From Variibacter gotjawalensis (lineage in GTDB: Bacteria; Pseudomonadota; Alphaproteobacteria; Rhizobiales; Xanthobacteraceae), in contig NZ_AP014946.1 in the NCBI RefSeq assembly GCF_002355335.1, positions 62,001 to 126,000 on the forward strand: 64,000 nucleotides of DNA, written 5' to 3'. Positions 55,558 through 64,000 of the stretch are shown here, piece by piece (position 1 is the first letter of the stretch; every line of letters starts with the position of its first letter). The notes below the pieces were generated by a model. That model did not search any database and had not been told where the DNA came from. It was given only the letters and a program-made list of their open reading frames with translations. A program made the position numbers and the translations under genes.

Positions 55558-55902
55558 TCACGATTCTTGTGATCGAACTCGCGCAAAAGCACGCGTCAAT
55601 CGCCGGCCTTCTGGTGTTGAAAGGACAGTTAGCAGGTCAGAAGACGATTCTGACGAGGGCACCTCAGCGAAAAAAAAGGCTATCGGGGCGGAAAGAGCTT
55701 CAGCTATCGACTCTAAGCGAACTGCGGTAAGTCGATTCTTGCCTTTCTCATACTTCTGTATCTGCTGAAACGATAAGCCTAAGGTCGCAGCAAGTTGAGA
55801 TTGCGAAATATTCAAAGAGAGCCGTCGCTCCCTTATCCGATGCCCTAAGTGTTCGTCGATCGCTCGAGGTTTTTTACGCTCGTGCTGAACTGTATAGCTC
55901 AC
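55558..55902 (-). CDS. XRE-family regulator of alphaproteobacterial type
   Basis: 114 residues with HTH at about 18-75 (LGHRIRERRLSLNISQSQLAATLGLSFQQIQKYEKGKNRL). FFFAEVP and the end EGRRLTRAFARV match a broad class of rhizobial/caulobacterial regulators. GTG start. It is 36 bp behind the glycosyltransferase gene on the same strand and may be read through with it. Confidence 0.85.
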   Translation of the reverse strand: MSYTVQHERKKPRAIDEHLGHRIRERRLSLNISQSQLAATLGLSFQQIQKYEKGKNRLTAVRLESIAEALSAPIAFFFAEVPSSESSSDLLTVLSTPEGRRLTRAFARVRSQES

Positions 55903-55938
55903 TTGATCTATCCCAGCGACATCCTCGATCGCGAAAAC

Positions 55939-56976
55939 TCAATCGAGCAAACGTTCAAGCGTTTTGTCCCAACTGATATTTTTTGACCGCCATAGCTCAC
56001 GGCTACGACCACCCATCAGTCTTGTTCGATTTCGGTCCGTGAAAACTCGATCGAGAGCGTCGGCCAAAGCCTTTGCTGATGCAGCACACACATAACCATT
56101 ACTCTGATTTTCGACGAGCTCAAGCACTCCACCAGAGTCTGAAGCAGTAATAATAGCGCGTCCAGCCTCCGCAGCCTCCATGGTGACATATCCGAGGCTG
56201 TCCTCATCGAACGGAATGTAAGCGCACGCCAAGGCGTTCGCGGCCAAGGTGCCAAGTTCCTGTCGCGTATGAAGTCTCATCTGCAAAGTAACGCGGTCAG
56301 TCAGGTGGTTAGCCGTAACGAGCTCTTGGAGTCGGTTCGCATACGACGGATCGCTGACGGGACCTGCAATTACAAGACGGCATTGCGGTGACGCAGCCGC
56401 CATTGCTTCGATCAATAGGTGCTGCCTTTTCCCCAAATCCACGCGGCCGCCTGCAAAGACATAGTCGCCCAGTTCACCCGGTTGAAAAAACTCGGGATCG
56501 TTCAGCGGCGGATACAAAACTTCGCTTGAACGCTCATTGTAGTGCTTAAGCCGTGCCTGAGTGACAGGCGAATTCGTGAAAATGTGTCTGCAACTTTCGA
56601 AACAGTTGTCGTCGGCAGTTTTGATCGCTTGCAAGATCGAATGGTCCTCTGTTCGATCCAAATGCGAAGCGCCTGCGTCTAGGAGATCGTAGGCTTGGCG
56701 AAATTGATGTAGCAGCCAAAGCGTCTTGTTTGCGTGAGGCACCAGATAAGCAGGAAATTTGAGCGCGATAACACGATCAGTGTTGTGAATGCGAAAGTTC
56801 TGATTCATCAGGATTTCGGCAATGAGCTGTTCTTTCGGAGTCCAGCTGAATGGAATTCTTAGCACCTCAGATTGTACGCCCCGAACAGCATTCAACCGTC
56901 TCGAAACATTCGACGCTAGCTCTTCCGCTCCACCCCAAACGAACGGCACTGCATTGTTGACGATCAATACTTTCAT
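55939..56976 (-). CDS. Family 4 glycosyltransferase
   Basis: 345 residues, GT-B fold. N-terminal VNNAVPFVWGGAEELA binds the acceptor; FTNSPVTQARLKHY starts the linker; VFAGGRVDLGKRQHLLIEAM and the E-x7-E element (DEDSLGYVTMEAAEAGRAII) mark the donor domain. It is closely similar in plan to the gene upstream (56984), so the pair may be an old duplication. Likely builds the O-polysaccharide. Confidence 0.88.
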   Translation of the reverse strand: MKVLIVNNAVPFVWGGAEELASNVSRRLNAVRGVQSEVLRIPFSWTPKEQLIAEILMNQNFRIHNTDRVIALKFPAYLVPHANKTLWLLHQFRQAYDLLDAGASHLDRTEDHSILQAIKTADDNCFESCRHIFTNSPVTQARLKHYNERSSEVLYPPLNDPEFFQPGELGDYVFAGGRVDLGKRQHLLIEAMAAASPQCRLVIAGPVSDPSYANRLQELVTANHLTDRVTLQMRLHTRQELGTLAANALACAYIPFDEDSLGYVTMEAAEAGRAIITASDSGGVLELVENQSNGYVCAASAKALADALDRVFTDRNRTRLMGGRSRELWRSKNISWDKTLERLLD

Positions 56977-56983
56977 AACGAGA

Positions 56984-58024
56984 TCACGCCGCCGTCAATT
57001 GTTTGATGACGTGGTCCCACCGAATGCCGAGATCTTGTATGGTAGCGTTTGCTGATTGCCCCATGCGAACAGTATGCAGCTTGTCTAGATAAAATCGGTC
57101 GAAGCCCTCTGCGATAGCCAATGGAGTTGGCTCGACGATCAGTCCATTTTCGCCATCGCGTATAAACTCCAACGTTCCGCCACTATCTAAGCACGTTAAG
57201 GTTGGCCGATATGCTGCAGCCGCCTCTAAAGTTGGATAACCATACGAGTCCTCATCCTGAGGAGCATATACGCTCGCCAATGAACGGCTCACACAGTGAA
57301 CTTTCTCGTTTTCAGCGAGCCAGCCGATATCTAGTTTTACTTTATCTTGTAGACCAAAGTCCTTCACAAGATTTCTGAGTCTTCGTTCGTAAGACTCATT
57401 AGAGCTTGATCCTGCAATTCGTAGCTTCACCGGCGATTTGACGTGCGCCATCGCTCGCACCAGCAGGTCTTGTCGCTTATGAGCCTCGAGACGACAGACG
57501 GAGACGATCTCATCGTTAGCCGCTCCATTATAGTACTTTGAAATATCTAAGAGCGGCGGATAAAGCACCCGCGATTGCAGTCCGTTAAACTTCAACAGCC
57601 GGTCGCCTACAATTTTCGAATTAGTGAAGATCGCTTTAGCTTCGGCCAAAGCTAGCGTGTCATGCGTTCTGATTGCGTCACGCAATGCGTGACCATCGCC
57701 ATTGTTCAAGACGGACCCGTAGGGCGTATCAGCAAGGTCGTAATATGAACGCATGTGATGAATGAACCACACGACTTTGTTGGGATGGCGGATCGTATGC
57801 GCGGGTGGCCTAATGGCGATCATGCGATCCGTGCTATCAGCGACATTCAGCAAACGATAGGAAAGAAGGGTTTGAAGAACAGATTCGTTGGACTCGTCAG
57901 ACGGCAGATAGATTTTTTCAACTTGATGCCCGTGTTCGAGAAGCTTCTGGACCAGCCACTCGACGATGAACCGTCCGCCACCGTCGATGAACGGAACGAA
58001 TGAGGAAACAACTGCTATCTTCAT
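56984..58024 (-). CDS. Family 4 glycosyltransferase
   Basis: 346 residues. VSSFVPFIDGGGRFIVEWLV, FTNSKIVGDRLLKFNGL, VSVCRLEAHKRQDLLVRAM and EDSYGYPTLEAAAAYRP give the GT-B layout. It overlaps the previous gene's stop by four bases (ATGA) and is seven bases from the next, so one transcript is likely. Confidence 0.88.
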   Translation of the reverse strand: MKIAVVSSFVPFIDGGGRFIVEWLVQKLLEHGHQVEKIYLPSDESNESVLQTLLSYRLLNVADSTDRMIAIRPPAHTIRHPNKVVWFIHHMRSYYDLADTPYGSVLNNGDGHALRDAIRTHDTLALAEAKAIFTNSKIVGDRLLKFNGLQSRVLYPPLLDISKYYNGAANDEIVSVCRLEAHKRQDLLVRAMAHVKSPVKLRIAGSSSNESYERRLRNLVKDFGLQDKVKLDIGWLAENEKVHCVSRSLASVYAPQDEDSYGYPTLEAAAAYRPTLTCLDSGGTLEFIRDGENGLIVEPTPLAIAEGFDRFYLDKLHTVRMGQSANATIQDLGIRWDHVIKQLTAA

Positions 58025-59247
58025 GACAAATTCCGACGACGCCGAATTCCAGGGAGCGATTCGACAGCGCTCAGAACGAGATCGACAGCCGGATGATCCG
58101 ATTGCAGACCAAGTCGAGCGAGCTGAAGTCCTGTTTTCGCGATAAGCGGATTATACGCGCTTAGCTGGCTCACATTTTTTGCGAGTTCGATCATGGATGC
58201 AGCATACGTATCAGGAGAAAAAGCTCTTGAAGCGTAAGCGGAGGCGCGCTTCCCCATCTCTACGCACCCTTCAACATCGCTGACCAATGATTCCAATGTG
58301 GTTCGCAGCGCTGAAACTGACGTCTCTGCCGGAACTTTTGCGACACAGTCGTCTGGTAAGTCTCGATAAAAGCCCGCATTGCTCACGAGTACTGCGCAGC
58401 CATGCAACATAGCTTCGATCGCACTCGCAGACGCGCCTTCAAGGACAGGATGTCGGAGACACGATACCGCACTCGCGCCCTGCAAAGCACGAACGAGCTC
58501 TTCGTCCGACACCTCACCCATTATACTCAAACGCACATTGGCATCAGTAGCCAAAGCCTCAAGCCTGGCTTTCTCGTCGGCGGCAATCGCTCCAAGTAAT
58601 AAGTAGTCGACAGCATCAGATAGGCTTCGACTACCGCCGATCGCAGCTATGATCCTGTCAGCACACTTGTTGCGATTGATGTTACCAAAAGTAACGAGCC
58701 GGAACCGTTCTCCCGTTAATGCCGATCGCGCGCGAACATTCTTCAATGCCCAGGCTAATGGTACGACAGCAATTGGTCCATCGCATGCATCTAAATCAGC
58801 TTTGTAAAAATTCGAATGAGCCACTGCGCCAGCGCACTTTTGAGCTATCGCAGAAATAATGCTTGGGGCGGAAAACTGAAAGTCAATGCCATCGGTTTTA
58901 CCGAGAGCACGATAACCGTTTTCGAAATTCGTCATATCAGCGTCGTGAAAGATCCCGATGACCCTCTTCGACTTTAACGACAGTAACGACAGCGCATGAT
59001 TGGGATAATGGTCACCAAAATTCGCAAAGATAACGTCGTTATGCTGATCGAAATCCTGCGGAGACCACTCTCGTACCGATCGAATCTTAAGATCCAGAAA
59101 TGCTCGCCTTTCTCGCGAGTCGAACTCCGTTTCACTTGCCGCAACAGCAACCTCAAAACCGCGGGCAATAAGTCGTTCGACTACCAGTTCACTAAAATTG
59201 GCGATCGCAGAACGACGGTGAACTGGCGTAAGCCAAAGAATCCTCAT
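58021..59247 (-). CDS. GT-B glycosyltransferase
   Basis: 408 residues. MRILWLTPVHRRSAIANFSE, then LVTFGNINRNKCADRII and HPVLEGASASAIEAMLHGCAVLVSN, the donor-side E-x7-E. The C-terminal 60 residues are helical. It overlaps both neighbours by four bases, in the middle of a tightly packed operon. Confidence 0.85.
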   Translation of the reverse strand: MRILWLTPVHRRSAIANFSELVVERLIARGFEVAVAASETEFDSRERRAFLDLKIRSVREWSPQDFDQHNDVIFANFGDHYPNHALSLLSLKSKRVIGIFHDADMTNFENGYRALGKTDGIDFQFSAPSIISAIAQKCAGAVAHSNFYKADLDACDGPIAVVPLAWALKNVRARSALTGERFRLVTFGNINRNKCADRIIAAIGGSRSLSDAVDYLLLGAIAADEKARLEALATDANVRLSIMGEVSDEELVRALQGASAVSCLRHPVLEGASASAIEAMLHGCAVLVSNAGFYRDLPDDCVAKVPAETSVSALRTTLESLVSDVEGCVEMGKRASAYASRAFSPDTYAASMIELAKNVSQLSAYNPLIAKTGLQLARLGLQSDHPAVDLVLSAVESLPGIRRRRNLS

Positions 59248-60506
59248 ATCGCTTCGCTCGCACCGTAAAGTTGTGCTCGCTGCAGTCTCTGCTCTGGACG
59301 GCTTCCAGGTCTAAAAAACACCAAGTTCACCGAATGCTGTTCAGCAAGCCAGTCGTGATCGAACTCGCGAAGCTTGCCCGACGGCTCTTCAATTGCGAAT
59401 CCGACGAGACCGAGAGATGTGAACGTTTGCAGCCAGTGTTCTATTTTCAGGCCCGATCGGGTGAGGTGTGATAAACCGAATTCCGCAACGATCGCGCAGT
59501 TTGGCGATCGCTCTATCAATTTCCGTCCGCCAAGTATTACGTCAAGCTCAGCGCCTTCGACATCGATCTTGATCACGTCAGCTTCCGCGTCGTGAAAAAC
59601 GTCGTCGAGTCGCTTCACTTCGACCTCGATCGTCTCCGTCACGGCCTCTCGCGCACTCAAATTGATGAGTGAGCTATGGCCAATCGTCTTGGCAACATCG
59701 AACTTTGCGATACAGTTCGCAGCCCCTAGCGCGCTTGATACGATTTCGACGCGGAATGCCAGACCATTGACAGCGAGTGTGCGCGTCAGAAATGGTATCA
59801 ATCGTGGTTCCGGCTCAAAGGCATGCACCTTGCCCGCAGCGCCCACTGATGTCGCTAACGCAAGAGTATGCAAGCCGACGTTGGCTCCGACATCGATAGC
59901 ACGTCCGCCAATTGGCGCCACAGCTTGCAAAACAGCTCTAGTGCCGGGTTCGAGCCCTGCCGCTGTTGCGCCGGTGTACATGAGCAGCAGCGCCTCTTCT
60001 TGCTCGGGGATGAAGATGTAGCCGTCGGCGAGCGGAACGGCGAAAGCATCCCCGAGTTTGATAACAGGGCGGGTCTTTCGGGAAAACTCATCGCTTTTCA
60101 GGTGTAGATACCCAACGTCTCGCAATGTGTGTTGCTGAAGTTCCAACGCACGAGATTGCGTGTTGGCGACCTCCACAAAAAGATGATGAAGTTGTTGAAG
60201 TGCTTGGTTTGCTTGAGCTTGGGCAACGCGCGCTGCGTCTTGAGTGGCTTCAAGCCGTTGCTGAAGTACGGAGAGGCGAAGGTTTGTTTCAACTGTCATA
60301 TACGCGCGCAAGCGCGTCATAAAAGGCCGCGACAAGCGCCCTAGAATCAGACGAGCAAAACGTCGGAGCCGCCGCGGGCCGGCCATCGCAGATGGTGCCA
60401 TCGAGATCGCGTTATCGGTTCCCTCGGCCCCAGCTTTAGTTTCCATGGCGGAACGAAACTTCCGATCCCATCGACCTGCGGAAATCTGCGTTTCAGGCTC
60501 TATCAC
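59244..60506 (-). CDS. FkbM-family methyltransferase with coiled coil
   Basis: About 420 residues. The first about 150 are basic, then a coiled coil (LSVLQQRLEATQDAARVAQAQANQALQQL). The FkbM domain has GGRAIDVGANVGLHTLALA, VHAFEPEPRLIPFL and VIKIDVEGAELDVILGG. FkbM enzymes O-methylate sugars, and a terminal methyl group can cap O-antigen chains. GTG 60506 is chosen because GGAAGAGG lies six bases upstream. TTG 60527 and ATG 60446 are alternatives. First gene of the GT operon. Confidence 0.85.
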   Translation of the reverse strand: MIEPETQISAGRWDRKFRSAMETKAGAEGTDNAISMAPSAMAGPRRLRRFARLILGRLSRPFMTRLRAYMTVETNLRLSVLQQRLEATQDAARVAQAQANQALQQLHHLFVEVANTQSRALELQQHTLRDVGYLHLKSDEFSRKTRPVIKLGDAFAVPLADGYIFIPEQEEALLLMYTGATAAGLEPGTRAVLQAVAPIGGRAIDVGANVGLHTLALATSVGAAGKVHAFEPEPRLIPFLTRTLAVNGLAFRVEIVSSALGAANCIAKFDVAKTIGHSSLINLSAREAVTETIEVEVKRLDDVFHDAEADVIKIDVEGAELDVILGGRKLIERSPNCAIVAEFGLSHLTRSGLKIEHWLQTFTSLGLVGFAIEEPSGKLREFDHDWLAEQHSVNLVFFRPGSRPEQRLQRAQLYGASEAI

Positions 60507-60667
60507 AACTGACCTCTTCCAGCGCAATTAACGTAACAGACTGATATCGCATGGTGAACCCTGCCTCGTTTGTTCATTCTGTGGAACGCAGCAAAAGCGA
60601 GGAGACGGCTCAATGCACTGTTAAACGGTTCCCGGTAGTACTGATCCAACGGCTATCGGAAACTCAC

Positions 60668-61063
60668 ATGACTACCGCAACAGCTATCTCGTCTCTGTCT
60701 ATCGAAGAACTGCTCGATTTGCACAGTCAGGTTGAAGCTCGACTGCGCCACGAGCGATCTTTGATGAAGGAGCGTTTGGAAACCGTAGAAGCGCTTTTTG
60801 TTGAAAGAGATGGGTCTGTTGCGGTTCGTCGAGGCATCAAACCAGGAACACGATTCGCTCCAAAATTCCGCGGTCCAGGCGGAGAGCTGTGGGCCGGGCG
60901 CGGAAAAAAGCCTAGATGGCTGGCTGCTGAGTTAAAGAATGGACGAAGCGAAAGCGATTTCCTAATCGACGTTAGCTTGGCGAGCGCTGATGATTCGTTC
61001 AAGCTGCATCGAGACAACGGCGCCAACCGCCGAATAACTATGATGGGTTCTGATAAAAGCTGA
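60668..61063 (+). CDS. H-NS-family nucleoid protein
   Basis: 131 residues. N-terminal oligomerisation helices (SIEELLDLHSQVEARLRHERSLMKERLE) and a C-terminal DNA-binding motif (PKFRGPGGELWAGRGKKPRWL). About 30 residues extend beyond the usual end (FLID). That extension overlaps, tail to tail, about 100 bp of the facing glycosyltransferase gene. ATG 60668 is taken from family length. It may silence AT-rich surface genes nearby. Confidence 0.85.
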   Translation: MTTATAISSLSIEELLDLHSQVEARLRHERSLMKERLETVEALFVERDGSVAVRRGIKPGTRFAPKFRGPGGELWAGRGKKPRWLAAELKNGRSESDFLIDVSLASADDSFKLHRDNGANRRITMMGSDKS

Positions 61064-62299
61064 CCCGGCTGCGGCTACGCGCTTGGCGTTATCCGGATCG
61101 CTGAAGACTGCTTGAAGCATCGCAACCGCAGAGTTCAAGTTTGGTTCAGCCCAAGTTTGGCCGGTTGACCAGACATATTCGTCAGGATTGACCGCGCGCA
61201 GCGCGTAAGCGACGGGGAAACCTGTTTCATCGTTCAAGAATTCCGTATTGCCCGAGTAAGCGGTCCCAATCACTGGTTTTTCGAAAAACATGGCCTCGGC
61301 CATACCGAAGCCGAAGCCTTCTGCACGATGCAATGAAACGTAAGCATCGCATCCTGCGATCAGACCGTGGATGTCCTTCCTGCTCATATCGCCGTCGATG
61401 ACTGCGATACGCTTGTCTCTGCGGATAGCGGTCCGGAAAGCACGGGCGACTTCTGGGTAACGAGCTGGATTCCCTGTCGATTTTATAACCAACCCCACGT
61501 TTTCTGAACCGATCGGAAAAGCTCGTCTAAAGGCTTCAATCACGCCCAGTGGATTTTTCCGAGCTGGAAACGAGAAAAAGTCGAAGGTAAAAAGAAAATT
61601 GAAACGGCCTTTATCAAAGCCAAAACGTTCGAGCGAAGGCAAATTGATCGTTTCAGGCTCGACGCAAGGGGGCACAACGACGATGCGGCCTTCGAAGATA
61701 TCTCGAAATGCATTAGCTACGAACGCGTTCGGAGCCCAAATTTCATCGGCCTTAGCAAGGATTGATGCCCATTCCTTCGGTGCTTGGGGCAGCTCCCAAT
61801 AGGTTCTCAACGCGATTCGCGCTCCTGCGAAAAGCCGCGGATCGATCGTCTCAAAGACGATAGGAAGCTGATCAACGGCCACCTCGATAACGACGAGGTC
61901 GTACCGGTTAGAAAAATCGTAAGCCTCAGGCATGAATTGCCCCAAATGGCGGGTCTCCACTCCGCGATTAAAAGGCAAGATTGCGAATGGCTCGCCTGTT
62001 GTTGCGTAAGCGGCAATCAATCCTCTTAGTGACTCCCCTAGACCAAGTGCCGCTTCTACATAACCGACGAACAGGATTCCGCGCTTTAAACCAGGAGAAG
62101 CGATGCTGCTGGGCGAATTCACCGTTTGGCGCATTACCCGACGACGAATTCCATGCCGGGCTGTCGACCATCGTGCGACAAAACGGTCACTTGCTGCCCG
62201 CACCGCATAACGCAACCCAAGCGCAGACCAGTCGTCACAGAATGTCCTGACCGCGCCCGTTACGCTATGAACAGTCTTCGAAAAAAAGGCGGCGATCAT
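60962..62299 (-). CDS. Family 4 glycosyltransferase
   Basis: About 445 residues. Around 70 N-terminal basic residues precede GILFVGYVEAALGLGESLRG. The donor half has FLFTFDFFSFPARKNPLGVIEAF and SLHRAEGFGFGMAEAMFFEKPVIGT with the E-x7-E element. ATG 62299 is tentative; TTG 62389 is in frame. The 3' end overlaps the facing H-NS gene. Same strand as rmd upstream; likely acts on the same polysaccharide. Confidence 0.82.
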   Translation of the reverse strand: MIAAFFSKTVHSVTGAVRTFCDDWSALGLRYAVRAASDRFVARWSTARHGIRRRVMRQTVNSPSSIASPGLKRGILFVGYVEAALGLGESLRGLIAAYATTGEPFAILPFNRGVETRHLGQFMPEAYDFSNRYDLVVIEVAVDQLPIVFETIDPRLFAGARIALRTYWELPQAPKEWASILAKADEIWAPNAFVANAFRDIFEGRIVVVPPCVEPETINLPSLERFGFDKGRFNFLFTFDFFSFPARKNPLGVIEAFRRAFPIGSENVGLVIKSTGNPARYPEVARAFRTAIRRDKRIAVIDGDMSRKDIHGLIAGCDAYVSLHRAEGFGFGMAEAMFFEKPVIGTAYSGNTEFLNDETGFPVAYALRAVNPDEYVWSTGQTWAEPNLNSAVAMLQAVFSDPDNAKRVAAAGSAFIRTHHSYSAVGAVVSMQLERIISARQANVD

Positions 62300-62447
62300 G
62301 ATCAGACGCTTCGCGCCAAAGACTGCGATGCTTGCGTGAAACGCATCAATCTGTTGTCCGCTTGCAGCGACGATATTTGGCTGCGCCAAACTTTAATGGG
62401 TCGAGCTTCCCGCGCTCTTTGATCGGCGACATCTGTAGTGGCTGCAC

Positions 62448-64000
<1,553 letters not shown>

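Noticed and set aside
55366-55768. Plus-strand frames between the acetyltransferase and the XRE gene
   Set aside because: They lack motifs and mostly overlap the XRE gene on the other strand, which has a clear HTH.

Overview
The window looks like a chromosome segment of an alphaproteobacterium, most likely from the Hyphomicrobiales (Bradyrhizobium/Nitrobacter-like). The signs are an Omp25/31-like porin, many short rhizobial-type hypothetical proteins, an H-NS-like protein, a PrtD/HlyD-type type I secretion pair, and surface proteins that resemble the N-terminal domain of the Caulobacter S-layer protein RsaA. This placement comes from protein families alone.

Region 1 (1-10.2 kb) is accessory DNA. 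It holds the end of a type I restriction S subunit, an Mrr endonuclease and a DUF262/DUF1524 protein with a RAMA-like tail, forming a defence cluster. A LuxR-type regulator follows, then a mobile-element module (two small unknowns, a divergent pair of ribbon-helix-helix regulators with two matching operators, DUF3102, excisionase-like protein, tyrosine integrase) that ends at the 3' end of a tRNA. A second integrase flanked by a 12-bp direct repeat comes next.

Region 2 (10.3-24.8 kb) holds polysaccharide and surface genes: GT2 enzymes, GtrA, a GT-C-like membrane protein and methyltransferases. It also holds two secreted proteins that begin with the same RsaA-N-like domain. The larger (22425-24785, cysteine-free, RTX tail) has its own promoter and terminator, as expected of an abundant surface protein, and is followed by a methyltransferase with a PF10119-type regulatory domain.

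Region 3 (25-36 kb) has a hairpin-rich intergenic stretch, an RTX protein, an M10 metalloprotease and a Leu-rich repeat protein. The last two carry an RsaA-N-like domain at the C-terminus. A twin-CX3C small secreted protein, an MHYT-GGDEF-EAL protein and an oxidoreductase lie among them.

Region 4 (36.6-47 kb) has a TIG-repeat autotransporter built on a 252-bp tandem repeat, a porin, an atypical tRNA-Asn and scattered small proteins.

Region 5 (47-64 kb) has a type I secretion operon (ABC, MFP, and an RTX protein with membrane segments). Divergent from it is a polysaccharide cluster: PerA-like aminotransferase, PerB-like acetyltransferase, four GT4 enzymes, a FkbM methyltransferase, an RMD-like reductase and Gmd. 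The predicted products are GDP-(N-acetyl)perosamine and GDP-D-rhamnose.

Together the window reads as a surface-layer system. Type I secretion would export cysteine-poor proteins, and an RsaA-N-like domain would tether them to an O-polysaccharide made by the adjacent genes, as the RsaA N-terminal domain does with N-acetylperosamine LPS in Caulobacter. That link is inference.
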